This document shows positions 45,398 through 54,462 of a stretch of 64,000 nucleotides of DNA, one piece after another. Positions within the stretch are counted from its first letter, which is position 1. Every line of letters begins with the position of its first letter. A program made the translations under genes and the position numbers. Origin of the DNA: JACVRW01 sp963765135 (GTDB lineage Bacteria; Actinomycetota; Thermoleophilia; Solirubrobacterales; Thermoleophilaceae); assembly GCA_963765135.1 (NCBI GenBank), contig CAVXUX010000007.1, positions 248,001 to 312,000 on the forward strand. Direction: 5' to 3'. Under the pieces are notes generated by a model that did not search any database, was not told the origin of the DNA, and saw only the letters and a list, made by a program, of their open reading frames with translations.

Positions 45398-46669
45398 ATG
45401 GCCACCACCGCCCAGTCGGTCGCCGAGGTGTGCGCCGGCGCGCGCCGTGCGTCGCGCGCGCTCGCACAGCTCGACACCACGACCAAGAACGCCGCTCTGG
45501 CCGCGATGGCGGACGACCTCGAGCGGCGCGCGCCCGAGATCTTGGAGGCCAACGCTCGCGACATGGAGGCGGGCGAGCAGGCCGAGCTGCACTCGGGCCT
45601 GCTGGACCGCCTCCAGCTGACCGAGGAGCGGCTCGCCGGGATCGCCTCGGACGTGCGGGCGATCGCCGCCCTGCCCGACCCGGTCGGGCAGACGATCGAG
45701 GGCTTCCGGCTGGCCAACGGGCTCGACGTGCGCCGTGTGCGCGTCCCGCTCGGGGTGGTGGCGGTGGTCTACGAGGCGCGCCCCAACGTGACCGTCGACT
45801 GCTCGGCGCTCTGCCTCAAGTCGGGCAACGCGATCGTGCTGCGCGGGTCGTCCACGGCGGCCCACTCCAACACCGTGCTCGCCCAGGTGGCGTCCGAGGC
45901 GGCGGCCGGGGCCGGCGTGCCCGAGGGCGCGATCTCGATCGTCACCGGCGGCGACCGCGACGAGCTGCGCGAGCTCGCCACCCAGGACGGCGTGGTCGAC
46001 CTGATCATCCCGCGCGGCGGAGAGGGGCTGAAGAACGCGCTCAAGGAGCACGCGACCGTGCCGGTCATGTACGCGGCGGCGGGCAACTGCCACGTGTACG
46101 TCGACGCGAGCGCCGACCTCGACGACGCGCTGGCGATCGCGATCAACGCCAAGGTGCAGCGGCCGTCGGTGTGCAACGCCGCCGAGACGCTGCTGGTGCA
46201 CGCCGACGCCGCCGCCGAGTTCCTGCCGCGCGCGCTGCGCGAGCTGCGCGAGCGCGGGGTCGAGCTGCGGGTGGACGGCCGCACGCGCGCGCTGGCCGGC
46301 GACCTGGCCGACTCGCTCGCCGACGCCACCGAGGAGGACTGGGCGACCGAGTACCACGCGCTGATCCTGGCGGTGAAGACCGTCGACTCCGCCGAGGAGG
46401 CGATCGAGCACGTCAATCGCTACGGCTCGGGGCACTCGGAGGCGATCGTGACGGGGTCGACCGAGTCGGCGCGGGCGTTCACGGCCGGCGTCGACGCGGC
46501 GTGCGTGTACGTCAACGCCTCCACGCGCTTCACCGACGGCGCCGTGTTCGGGATGGGCGCCGAGATCGGCAACTCCACCCAGAAGCTGCACGCGCGCGGG
46601 CCGATCGGGCTGCGCGAGCTGACCACCTACAAGTTCGTCGCCGAAGGTTCCGGGCAGGTCCGCGAGTAA
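45398..46669 (+). CDS. proA: Gamma-glutamyl phosphate reductase
   Basis: This is a 423-residue aldehyde-dehydrogenase-fold enzyme for the second step of proline synthesis. Catalytic Cys259 lies in QRPSVCNAAET. VYEARPNVTVD, LRGSSTAAHSN and the late GLRELTTYKF are conserved. TACCCT 7 bases before the ATG suggests its own promoter, in keeping with its separation from proB. Confidence 0.96.
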   Translation: MATTAQSVAEVCAGARRASRALAQLDTTTKNAALAAMADDLERRAPEILEANARDMEAGEQAELHSGLLDRLQLTEERLAGIASDVRAIAALPDPVGQTIEGFRLANGLDVRRVRVPLGVVAVVYEARPNVTVDCSALCLKSGNAIVLRGSSTAAHSNTVLAQVASEAAAGAGVPEGAISIVTGGDRDELRELATQDGVVDLIIPRGGEGLKNALKEHATVPVMYAAAGNCHVYVDASADLDDALAIAINAKVQRPSVCNAAETLLVHADAAAEFLPRALRELRERGVELRVDGRTRALAGDLADSLADATEEDWATEYHALILAVKTVDSAEEAIEHVNRYGSGHSEAIVTGSTESARAFTAGVDAACVYVNASTRFTDGAVFGMGAEIGNSTQKLHARGPIGLRELTTYKFVAEGSGQVRE

Positions 46670-46674
46670 CCCTC

Positions 46675-47301
46675 TTGCGCGTCGGAATCCTCGGAGGAGC
46701 CTTCAACCCGCCGCACATCGGTCACTTGGTGTGCGCGCAGGAGTCGCTGGTGCAGCTCAAGCTGGACAAGGTCGTGTTCATCCCGGTTGGGGAGGCGCCG
46801 CACCGCGACCTCGAGAGCGACCCCGGGGCCGAGGAGCGGCTCGAGATGGTGGAGCTGGCGATCGCGGACGACGAGCGCTTCGAGACCTCGCGCGTGGAGA
46901 TCGACCGCGAGGGGCCGTCGTACACGGCCGACACGCTGCGCGCCCTGCGCGAGGCGTCGCCGAAGGACGAACTGTTCCTGATCCTCGGCGGCGACCAGGC
47001 GGCGGCGCTGGCCAGTTGGCACGAGCCCGAGCAGGTGCTGGAGCTGGCGACGGTGGCGGTGGTCGAGCGGCTGAGCTGGTCGCGGCAGGCGATCGGGATC
47101 AAGATCGGGCAGCTGGCCGGGATGCGGGCGGTCCGCTATCTGGAGATGCCGATCATGCAGATCTCGTCGAGCGCGATCCGGCGCCGGGCAGGGGCGGGGC
47201 AGCCGATCCGCTATCTGGTGCCCGACAAGGTGGCCGCGTACATCGAGGACCACGGGTTCTACGGCGCGTCCGCGTCGGTCTCGGAGAAGGCGCCGGCGTG
47301 A
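46675..47301 (+). CDS. nadD: Nicotinate-nucleotide adenylyltransferase
   Basis: This is a 208-residue NAD-synthesis enzyme. The nucleotidyltransferase motif GGAFNPPHIGH has HIGH at 14-17. The second motif is read as ISSSAIRRR. The TTG start lies five bases after proA. rsfS begins inside its stop (GTGA). Confidence 0.94.
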   Translation: MRVGILGGAFNPPHIGHLVCAQESLVQLKLDKVVFIPVGEAPHRDLESDPGAEERLEMVELAIADDERFETSRVEIDREGPSYTADTLRALREASPKDELFLILGGDQAAALASWHEPEQVLELATVAVVERLSWSRQAIGIKIGQLAGMRAVRYLEMPIMQISSSAIRRRAGAGQPIRYLVPDKVAAYIEDHGFYGASASVSEKAPA

Positions 47302-47657
47302 GCGCGACGCTCGACTCGACCGCGCTGGCCGAGCGGATCGCCGAGATCGCGGCCGACCGCAAGGCGATCGACATCCGCGTGGTCGACCTGCGCGGGATCG
47401 TGTCGTACACCGACTACTTCGTGATCTGCACGGGCAACACGGAGCGCCAGACGAAGGCGATCCACGACGCGATCCACGAGGAGCTCAAGCACGCCGACGA
47501 CCGCCTGCTGCCACGCCGCAGCGAAGGCGCCAGGGAATCGCGGTGGATCCTGCTCGACTACCTCGACGTCGTAGCGCACATCTTCACGCCCGAGGCGCGC
47601 GAGTACTACCGCCTCGAGCAGCTCTGGGGCGAAGCGCCGGCGCGCTCGGTGGGCTGA
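47298..47657 (+). CDS. rsfS: Ribosomal silencing factor RsfS
   Basis: This 119-residue protein prevents subunit joining by binding L14 when nutrients are scarce. The conserved core is IDIRVVDLRGIVSYTDYFVICTG (broken here as visible segments IDIRVVDLRGIV and SYTDYFVICTGN) and WILLDYLDVVAHIFTPEAREYY. The nadD-rsfS pair is a common actinobacterial arrangement. The GTG start overlaps the nadD stop. Confidence 0.94.
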   Translation: MSATLDSTALAERIAEIAADRKAIDIRVVDLRGIVSYTDYFVICTGNTERQTKAIHDAIHEELKHADDRLLPRRSEGARESRWILLDYLDVVAHIFTPEAREYYRLEQLWGEAPARSVG

Positions 47658-47681
47658 GCTACCTCTAGAATGGCCCCGCCT

Positions 47682-47754
47682 GGGGCTGTAGCTCAGCTGG
47701 AAGAGCGACGCGCTGGCAGCGCGTAGGTCAGGGGTTCGAGTCCCCTCAGCTCCA
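47682..47754 (+). tRNA. tRNA-Ala (anticodon GGC)
   Basis: A complete 73-base cloverleaf. The acceptor stem GGGGCTG pairs with CAGCTCC, with one G-T wobble. D-stem GCTC/GAGC. Anticodon stem ACGCG/CGCGT with loop CTGGCAG, giving anticodon GGC. T-stem AGGGG/CCCCT with loop TTCGAGT. Discriminator A. CCA is not encoded. TAGAAT at 47666-47671 is a likely -10 box. Confidence 0.97.
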
Positions 47755-47759
47755 CTGGA

Positions 47760-47793
47760 AGAGCCCCGCCGAAGCGGGGCTCTGCCTTTCCTG
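47760..47793 (+). terminator. Rho-independent terminator after tRNA-Ala
   Basis: AGAGCCCCGC (47760-47769) and GCGGGGCTCT (47774-47783) form a perfect 10-bp stem with loop CGAA. It is followed by GCCTTTCCTGC, a short T/C-rich run. It closes the proA-nadD-rsfS-tRNA unit and separates it from the minus-strand surface locus 2. Confidence 0.85.
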
Positions 47794-47815
47794 CGGGTCC
47801 CCCCTCACCAGCCGT

Positions 47816-48283
47816 CTATGAAACGGGCACGGTCACCTGATCGGAAACGGCCCCATCCTCGCTGAGCGTGATCGTCGCCGTGGTGAAGGTCACGTCGGTG
47901 ATCACGGGCGTCCATTGGTCGTTTGGACACGTCGGCGTGGCGGGCAGCGGCCCGGGCGCGACCGTCGTCACGGTGTACCTGTACTGGCCGTTCCTCGGTG
48001 TCGGGAGCGGGCCAGAAGATCCGGAGGTCGTCACGCTCGTGTCCTGACCGGGCGCGCGATTGCCACCCGGGTTGATACACACGACGGACGCCGTGCCTTG
48101 GGCCGTAACCGTGATCTCGAAGGTCGTGCCTCCGAGGCCGGCCACCTTGCCACTGCACTGAACCTGCGTCCCGATGTCAGTGCAGGTCTGCGTCTGAACG
48201 AAGTGTCCGCTCTGGGCGGATGCAACGCCCGGGAACGCGAGCGCCGCCACTGTCAGTACGCCAAACAGCAGGTACCGCTTCAT
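47816..48283 (-). CDS. Small secreted protein (155-residue precursor)
   Basis: The signal peptide is clear (MKRY, hydrophobic core, cleavage near ASA-QSG). The mature part is Thr/Val-rich and beta-like with four Cys (TQTCTD, VQCSG, VVCINP, PTCPND). No family is recognised. A strong GGAAAGGAG lies before the ATG. Its start overlaps the stop of the preceding small secreted gene by four bases, so the two are translationally coupled. It is the last gene of surface locus 2. Confidence 0.75.
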   Translation of the reverse strand: MKRYLLFGVLTVAALAFPGVASAQSGHFVQTQTCTDIGTQVQCSGKVAGLGGTTFEITVTAQGTASVVCINPGGNRAPGQDTSVTTSGSSGPLPTPRNGQYRYTVTTVAPGPLPATPTCPNDQWTPVITDVTFTTATITLSEDGAVSDQVTVPVS

Positions 48284-48471
48284 GCGGTCTCCTTTCCTAC
48301 TCTGCAGCCCGGCTCGTTCACCGTCTGTCCGGGCGGGTGGCACTTGGCCCCACCGTCGTTCGGTCCCTTGCTGCTGTTGCCGGGCCCGAAGTCCGGATCG
48401 GCGAAGGCCGGTGCCGCGGAGATGGATAGGGCGGCCACCGCGAGAATCGAAGCGAGCGCCTTGCGACGCAT
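48280..48471 (-). CDS. Small secreted protein (63-residue precursor)
   Basis: MRRKALA begins a signal peptide cleaved near PAFA-DPD, leaving about 39 residues rich in Gly, Pro, Asn and Lys with two Cys (AKCHPPG, EPGCRVG). The strong AAAGGAGG at a 7-base spacing fixes the start. Coupled to the next secreted gene. The CGCAAAATGCGGG motif lies about 110 bases upstream. Its function is unknown. Confidence 0.7.
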   Translation of the reverse strand: MRRKALASILAVAALSISAAPAFADPDFGPGNSSKGPNDGGAKCHPPGQTVNEPGCRVGKETA

Positions 48472-48646
48472 GCGAATACCTCCTTTGGAGGGTTTGCACA
48501 GGCTCAGGCATCGAGACCGTGCGTTCGGTTGCCCACTCAAGGCCACCGATCGCGCGGCCCGCAAGGCGTAGGCGCCGGAAATCCGCAAAATGCGGGCTTT
48601 TACGCAGTTGGAAGATGCGTTGAGACGCTGTTGAAGGTCTGGCTCC
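48472..48646. promoter_or_regulatory. Upstream region of the small secreted genes with CGCAAAATGCGGG motif
   Basis: A 175-base gap follows the recombinase-like gene. At 48584-48596 it holds CGCAAAATGCGGG. With the preceding C this gives CCGCA-N3-TGCGG, an inverted repeat. It differs by one base from the site before surface locus 1 (14134-14146). It is a candidate shared operator. Confidence 0.4.
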
Positions 48647-49366
48647 TCAGCCGGCGGGCGTCCATGGGCGAGGGCGCTTGTATCCGAGCGTGGCCTGAAC
48701 GCTCGACGGCCGCCACCTCGCACCGCCGCGAAGGGTGGGCACGCCCTCCTCGTTGAGCCGGTCGGCGATTGCTTGGAGAGTCATGCCGGCCTTCCGCATC
48801 CGAACGATGCGACGCCTGAGCTTCAACGGGATCGTTTGGGCACCCCCCGCCTTCGAGCGAGCCGCCGCGGTCATCTCTGCGCGGCGGACCCGCTCCCAGT
48901 CGCTGACGGTCCTGAGCATGCGCCCGACCGCGCCACCGATCGGCGTGCCGGTGTCGAAGGGCGGCTCCAGCGATACGAAGCGCGCATCCGCACCCTCGAG
49001 CAGCTCCAAGATGCCGCCCAGGTCTGCAATCGATGGGCACAGCTGCCTGAGCTCCGCGACAACGAGACACGAAGCCTCGCCGCTGCGCAGTCGCTCGATC
49101 GCATTGCTCAGCGCGGGTTGGGCAGGCCCCCTTCCATGCCCCGCGTCGACGTCGCGCAGCACGGTGAGCAGATCCCATCCCTTGCGGCTGCAGTAGTCGC
49201 CAATTGCGTCCGCTTGACCTTGCGCCTCTGGCTCGGTGATCCGTGCGGGAGCTCGTACGCTCTGATAGCCGAGCGCAAGTACCTTCGTGCCGGGCGCCGC
49301 CCCGGATGCGGTTCCTCTGGTGGTGTCGGGTCCGCGCGCGAGAAGCGCGGGTTCGTTGGCATGCAT
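48647..49366 (-). CDS. Degenerate serine recombinase (soluble paralogue of the 16365-18072 protein)
   Basis: This is a 239-residue protein with a strong AGGAGG before ATG 49366. It matches the cytoplasmic half of the locus 1 protein throughout: VLALGYQSV opening, GEASCLVVAELRQL core, SIADLGGILELLE, and the C-terminal helix-turn-helix MTLQAIADRLNEEGVPTLRGG with WRPSSVQ. GYQSVRA replaces GYVRVST, so the catalytic Ser is Arg and the first Arg is Ser. LRQLCPS replaces LDRLSRS, losing Asp and both Arg. It should not catalyse recombination. It has no membrane or wall-binding part. It follows the Pro-rich surface gene by 70 bases, as in locus 1. Confidence 0.8.
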   Translation of the reverse strand: MHANEPALLARGPDTTRGTASGAAPGTKVLALGYQSVRAPARITEPEAQGQADAIGDYCSRKGWDLLTVLRDVDAGHGRGPAQPALSNAIERLRSGEASCLVVAELRQLCPSIADLGGILELLEGADARFVSLEPPFDTGTPIGGAVGRMLRTVSDWERVRRAEMTAAARSKAGGAQTIPLKLRRRIVRMRKAGMTLQAIADRLNEEGVPTLRGGARWRPSSVQATLGYKRPRPWTPAG

Positions 49367-49436
49367 CGCGGTTCCTCCTGACGGATGTCTCGCCCGACGC
49401 ATTTCGCGCGCGGGCGCCGGAGCTGAACCGCTCGCG

Positions 49437-50785
49437 CTAGCCGGGCCGCTCGCGCAGGGCGAGGAACACGGTCGTCCGCCACCGCTCTGACACGAGGAGC
49501 ATCCTGAACCAACGCGGAAGGAAGATCAGAAGCAGCGCGGCGATGATCCCGAGCGGGCCCGCGCCGCTCGAGCCGACGAGCCTGACGAGCCTGCCGAGCC
49601 TGCCGACAGTCCGCTGGCTGCCATGTTTGCGCGCTTCTCGCGCAGCGGCAGGCCCACGTCATTCGGCGGGCGTGCCGGCCCGCGCAAGCGCGTCGCGTCG
49701 ACCGCCACGTGGGTTCCCACTTCGGTGCGGATGGGGGTGGACTCGACAGCCCTCGCCGCCCTGCCCGCGTGCCCGGCGAGGCTCGAACCGCGAGCCTGCG
49801 TCTCGCCGTCCACCGGCAGAGTGGGAGCAACGGATGTGGAGGGCGCCACCGGGGGTGGGGAGACGACACTCGTCGAGGGCGCGGGAGGCGAATCTCTATT
49901 GGCCGCCGGAGCGGCCGACAGTGTCTGGCCGGACCTGTCTGAAGAGCTTGCGCGCCGCGCCCGTTGACATCGACTCCTCGGGCATCGACTCCTCGGGCGG
50001 CGCGGGGGGAGTCGGGTCACGACGGGCCGGCGCACCCGGAGTCTGTGAAACGGGGGGCGGAGGAGCGTCCGACGGTGCGCCGTGGGCGTCGTGGTCGGCC
50101 GGGACTGCCGGGCTGCCGGGGCCACATCTGGGTGGCCGTTCGGGGCGGGCACGGCTTGGCTGGGAGCCGGGCGGTGGGCGGCCGGGGGGTTGGTTGGGTC
50201 ACGACGGGCCGGCGCACCCGGAGTCTGTGAAACGGGGGGCGAAGGCGCGTCCGACGGTGCGCCGTGGGCGCCGCGGTCGGCCGGGGCTCCCGGGGCTGCC
50301 GGGGCCACATCTGGGTGGCTGTTCGGGGCGGGCACGGCTTGGCCGGGGGCCGGGGGGTGGGCGGCCGGTGGGGGATTGGCGGCCGGGGGATCGGCAGGCC
50401 TCGCTGAGCCGCCCTGCGGCTGTTCACCCGGCGGCGTGCCAGGGCTAGGTGAGTCCCCTGGCGCCTGGCGCTCACTCGGGTGATCTCCGGGAGGCGGGCG
50501 AGGGGAGGGAACCGCGTCATCGGCTCTGGGCTGTGCCGGATTGGCGGAGGGCGGCGGGGCCGCCTCGGGCCGAGCGACGGCCGGCCCTCCGTGGGCCGGT
50601 GACACCGCCGGACTGGTGCCGCCTGCGGCCGGGGTGGCGCCCGCCATACGGATGAGTAGGGCAATCAGTACGAGCAAGCCGACCGCAACCGCGTCCGCCG
50701 AACGCGGCCGTCCTCCCTCGGGCGGCTCTTTGAGGCTCAGGCGCCCACTCCGGCGGGCGTCATTCCAGACGGCGAAGCGTGGCAT
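49437..50785 (-). pseudogene. Pro-rich surface protein with C-terminal membrane anchor, frameshifted
   Basis: From ATG 50785 a cytoplasmic basic start leads to a membrane helix (VAVGLLVLIALLIRMAG), which acts as signal or anchor. A long Pro/Ala/Gly-rich region with near-identical repeats follows. The C-terminal reading frame, ending at TAG 49437, encodes a second membrane segment (GPLGIIAALLLIFLPRWF) and the tail TTVFLALRERPG. The same kind of ending (FTFVAVIERPG) closes the locus 1 surface protein. At least two phase changes separate the two ends. The dead-recombinase gene follows 70 bases later. Confidence 0.55.
50011..50365 (-). repeat. About 182-base direct repeat in the Pro-rich gene
   Basis: The sequence around gggtcacgacgggccggcg recurs with a period of 182 bases (50014 and 50196), and the two copies are very similar over most of their length. 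A period that is not a multiple of three shifts the reading frame between copies. That means a real frameshift within the repeat, a collapsed or miscalled base, or both. Confidence 0.7.
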
Positions 50786-50955
50786 GTGACCACAGGCGGA
50801 ACGCCAACTCCCCGTGTCTTCTGGCTTACGTCGCCGTGCGGCGATCGTCACCCCAATACCTTCCCAAATTGCGGCTCTCTGGAACCGGCGCAGCCGCTGA
50901 CGGCCGGACGGATGTTCATTCAAGGACGGTTCGACGCGACGCCGATCTGGAGCTA
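50786..50955. promoter_or_regulatory. Divergent region between surface locus 2 genes with CCCAAATTGCGGC motif
   Basis: This 170-base region lies between the minus-strand Pro-rich gene and the plus-strand FN3/FecR gene. It contains CCCAAATTGCGGC at 50863-50875, sharing CAAATTGCGG exactly with the motif before surface locus 1. It is the third occurrence of this motif near a surface gene. Confidence 0.4.
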
Positions 50956-51936
50956 ATGGGTCGCCTCAGTAGAGCCGTAGGCGTTCTGATCGGGGTAGTG
51001 CTGCTTGCCCTGGCGGGCACCGCGGGGGCGGATGGGGGCAGCGGCAGCCGTCCCGACGTGGCGGCACCTCGGTCTCCGACATCACGGCCTCCGGTGCGGT
51101 GCTGAAGGCCACGGTTCATCCCCAGGGACAGCCGACGGACTACTTCTTCGAGTACGGGATCACCACGGCCTACGGCTCCCAGACCGCGCAGGCGTCGGCC
51201 GGCAGCTGGGACTCGGCCAAGCCGGTGACCGCTGCGGTCACCGGCCTCCAGGCCTCCACCACCTACCACTTCCGCGTGGTGGCCACGAACCAGGGTGGCA
51301 CCACCCGAGGCCCGGATCGCTCCTTCACGACCCTCGCCGCCCCGCCCGGCGACCCGGGCACGCCCGATCCACGGAACTCCATCGCCCGGCGGGCGCCACC
51401 CCCGAGCTCGGCTCGACTGTCCTCGTCGCCCCAGCCACCGGCGATCTGCTCGTGCGCCGCCCGGGAGCTCGGCGTTCGTCCCGCTCGAGCTCGGCTCCGA
51501 GCTCCCGATGGGAACCGAGGTCGACGCGAGGGCCGGCACGATCGCCCTCACCGCCGCGCTCCCGTGCGGCGCCACGCAGACCGGCCAGTTCGGCGGCGGG
51601 CGCTTCAAGCTTGCGCCAGGACAAGCGCGGCTATGTCGACCTCTACCTGCGCGGGCGCTACTGCTCGGCCGCACAGGGCTCCACGATCTCCACCGCGGCC
51701 ACGGGCTCGCGCCCCGGCCGCCGCCTCTGGGGCCGCGACCACGGCGGACGCTTCCGCACCCACGGCGCGCAACAGCCACGCCACCGTGCGCGGCACGCGC
51801 TGGCTCGTCGACCGACAGCTGCGAGGGCACGCTGACGCGCGTGACGAACGGCTCCGTCGTCGTGCGCGACACGGTGCGCGACAAGCGCGTCGTCCTCGAC
51901 GCCGGCGAGCGCTACCTCGCCCGTCCGCGCCGCTAG
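50956..51936 (+). pseudogene. Secreted FN3-like and FecR-like protein, multiple frameshifts
   Basis: The signal peptide (MGRLSRAVGVLIGVVLLALA) is in one frame. A fibronectin-type-III-like domain (TDYFFEYGITTAYGSQT, TTYHFRVVATNQGG) is in a second. A FecR-like region (SFVPLELGSELPMGTEVDA; RGYVDLYLRGRYC; TLTRVTNGSVVVRDTVRDKR) is spread over three. At least five single-base phase changes occur. The order of the pieces is intact and no internal stop arises except through frame changes. The combination is typical of large surface or signalling proteins. The CHASE2/HD-GYP gene starts 11 bases later. Confidence 0.6.
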
Positions 51937-51947
51937 CGGAGCGTCCC

Positions 51948-53779
51948 ATGCGCGGCCCGTCCCTGTTCTGCGCGCTCCAGCTCTCGGCCACGCGCTCGGC
52001 CGCTCGCGTGCGTGGCGCTGATCGCGTTCGCCGTCGGGCGCACCGTGCAGGCGACGGGCGCGCTCGACGGGCTCGAGCGGGCGACGCTCGAAGACCCGCT
52101 TCGACCTGCGTGGCGCGCGAGCGTCCCGACGACGTCGTCGTGGTGGCCATCGACGCCAAGAGCTTCGACGTGCTGCGCGAGCAGTGGCCGTTCCCGCGCT
52201 CACTCCACGGCGCGCGCGATCCGCCGCCTCCACGCCGCCGGGCGCGCGCGAGATCGTCTACGACGTCCAGTTCACAGAGCCGACCGAGCCGCGCGAGGAT
52301 CTCGCGCTCTATCGTGCGATCGAGGACGCCGGCGGCGCGGTACTCGCCACCAGCGAGAGCGATGCCCGCGGTCGCACCAACGTGCTCGGGGGCGACGCCA
52401 ACCTCCGCCGCGCGAACGCTCGCGCCGCGGCGTCGGACCTCACAACGACGCCGCCGGGGCTGGTGACCCGCGTGCCGCGCAGCGTCGAGCGGGCTCGAGC
52501 ACGATGGCCGTGGTCGGTCGCGGCGCGTCGCGCGGGCGTCCCGACCGCTGCCCGCCGAGCGCGTTCGCCGACGGCGGCGCCTGGATCGACTACCGCGGTC
52601 CGCCCGGCACCATCCGCACGGTCTCGTTCTCCGACGTCGTGCGCGGCCGCTTCGACGCCCGGCACGTTCCGCGGACCGGATCGCGGTCGTGGGAGCCTCG
52701 GCGCCGACGCCTGCGCGACGTGCATGCGACGCCCGTCGGGCGGCGGCGAGCCGATGGCCGGGCGCCGAGGTCCAGGCGAACGCGATCTGGACAGCCTCCA
52801 CGGCGTTCCCGCTCCGCAGCGCCCCGCCGGTGGTCGCGTTCCTGCTGCTGATCGCGCTGATGGCGCTGGTCGCGCCGCTTGCTCGGCCTGCGCTTCGCCG
52901 CGCCCTGCCGGCGGGCTCGCGGTGTCCGCGTGGCCGGGTTGTTCCTGGTCGCCGCGCAGCTCGCTTTCGACGCCGGCCGGGTCGATCGTTCCCGTCGTCC
53001 CGGCGCTCGGCGCGCTCGATCGTCGGCAGGCGTCGGCACGATCGCCTGGAGCCAGCTCGCCGAGAGTCGCGCGCGCCGCGCGGTGACGCGTGACAACGTG
53101 GTGCTCGAGCGGCGCGTCCGCGAGCGCACGGCCGAGCTGTGGCAGACCCAAATCGAGGTCCTACAGCGCCTCGGGGTGGCGGTCGAGTGGCGCGACGCCG
53201 AGACGGGGCTGCACATCGAGCGCATCGGCCACTTCTGCGAGCGACTCGCGCTCGAGGTCGGTATGCCGCCGGCGGAAGCCGAGCTGCTCCGCCACGCGAG
53301 TGCGCTGCACGACGTCGGCAAGGTCGGCATCCCCGACGAGATCCTCACCAAGCCCGGCCCGCTCGACGCCGACGAGTGGACCACGATGAAGACCCACACC
53401 TCGATTGGCGGCGACATCCTGTCCGGCTCCAGCTCCGCCGCTCGTGCAGCTCTCGCAGACGATCGCGCTCACGCACCACGAGCACTGGGACGGCGGCGGG
53501 TACCCGCTCGGGCTGCGCGGCGAGCAGATCCCGCTGCCCGGTCGCATCTGCGCCGTCTGCGACGTGTTCGACGCGCTCCTCTCCGTCCGCCCCTACAAGG
53601 AGGCGTGGCCGTTCGAGCGCGCGATTGCCGAGATCGATCAGATGGCCGGCGCGCAGCTCGACCCGGCCCTCGTGCGGGCCTTCCTGCCGATCGCCCGCGA
53701 GCTCCACGATGACTGGTTCCCTCCCGAGGACGGTGCTCCGCGGGAGCGCCGGGCGGCCCGGGCCCTCAGCGCCTCCTAG
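51948..53779 (+). pseudogene. CHASE2 sensor with HD-GYP phosphodiesterase domain, multiple frameshifts
   Basis: The reconstructed protein (about 610 residues) starts with a membrane helix. An extracellular CHASE2 domain follows (DDVVVVAIDAKSFDVLREQWPFPRSLH, ATPVGGGEPMAG, EVQANAIWTA), then two or three membrane helices. The HD-GYP domain has HASALHDVGKVGIPDEIL and HHEHWDGGGYPLGLRG, which bind metals and hydrolyse cyclic di-GMP in active members. The HD-GYP part from about 53090 is in a single frame apart from one break near 53440. The CHASE2 part changes frame about six times. Its stop overlaps the convergent DUF47 gene by four bases. Confidence 0.7.
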
Positions 53780-54411
53780 GCGCTTCTCACGGCGATCCCG
53801 CGCAGCACGTGCGCCACGCGGTCGCAGGCGTCGATGCCCTCCTCGACCCGCTCGAAGATGTCCTTCCAGCGGATCACGACCATCGGGTCGACGCCGCCCT
53901 CGAACAGGGCGGTCAGGCCTTCGCGCAGCAGGCGGTCGCCCTCGTTCTCGAGCCGCTTGATCTCGACCAGGTGGGGGGTCGCCTCGCGCAGGTCGCCCAG
54001 CGTTCCGAGCGCGGCCGCCACCTCGCGGCCGCAGGCGGCGAGCGTGTCGGTCAGCGCGATCGCCTGGTCCATCGGGGCGTCGACGCGGTACAGCCCGAGG
54101 AAGTCCGAGGCCTCCTCGGCGTAATCGACGATGTCGTCCAGACCCGAGGCGAGCGCCAGCACGTCGCTGCGCTCGAAGGGCACGGTTGGCCGAGAGTGCA
54201 GATGGTGGTAGATGTCGTGGGTGACCGCGTCGTTCTCGTGCTCGAGGTCGACCAGCTCGACGCGCTTCTCGCGCCCGTCGGGCCAGGTCCGCATCAGCTG
54301 GCTCAGCAGCGCCGCCGCGAGCTCGACATTGCGCCCGGCCTGCACCAGCAGGCCGTTGAGCTCCGCGTAGTCCGGTGCCCGACCCACTAGCTTGGCGAGC
54401 GAGCCTGCCAT
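53776..54411 (-). CDS. DUF47/PhoU-like protein
   Basis: This is a 211-residue all-helical protein of the DUF47 (YkaA/PhoU-like) family: LEHENDAVTHDIYHHLHS and KRLENEGDRLLREGLTALFE are the two repeated helical motifs, and DVLALASGLDDIVDYAEEASD a conserved metal-contact region. Such proteins usually partner Pit-type phosphate transporters. No pit gene is next to it here. Confidence 0.88.
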   Translation of the reverse strand: MAGSLAKLVGRAPDYAELNGLLVQAGRNVELAAALLSQLMRTWPDGREKRVELVDLEHENDAVTHDIYHHLHSRPTVPFERSDVLALASGLDDIVDYAEEASDFLGLYRVDAPMDQAIALTDTLAACGREVAAALGTLGDLREATPHLVEIKRLENEGDRLLREGLTALFEGGVDPMVVIRWKDIFERVEEGIDACDRVAHVLRGIAVRSA

Positions 54412-54462
54412 GTGGCCACGGTAGTCAGCAAATCCCCTGCTCTCGTGACGAATTGGTGAAGC

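Noticed and set aside
42340..45717. A 1125-residue minus-strand frame including the CoA-transferase beta subunit
   Set aside because: The family match begins at GTG 43074; everything upstream is antisense to the MFS gene or out of frame with the alpha subunit.
48647..49366. An active site-specific recombinase or mobile element
   Set aside because: Catalytic residues are missing and there are no flanking inverted repeats, att-like duplications or integrated cargo.
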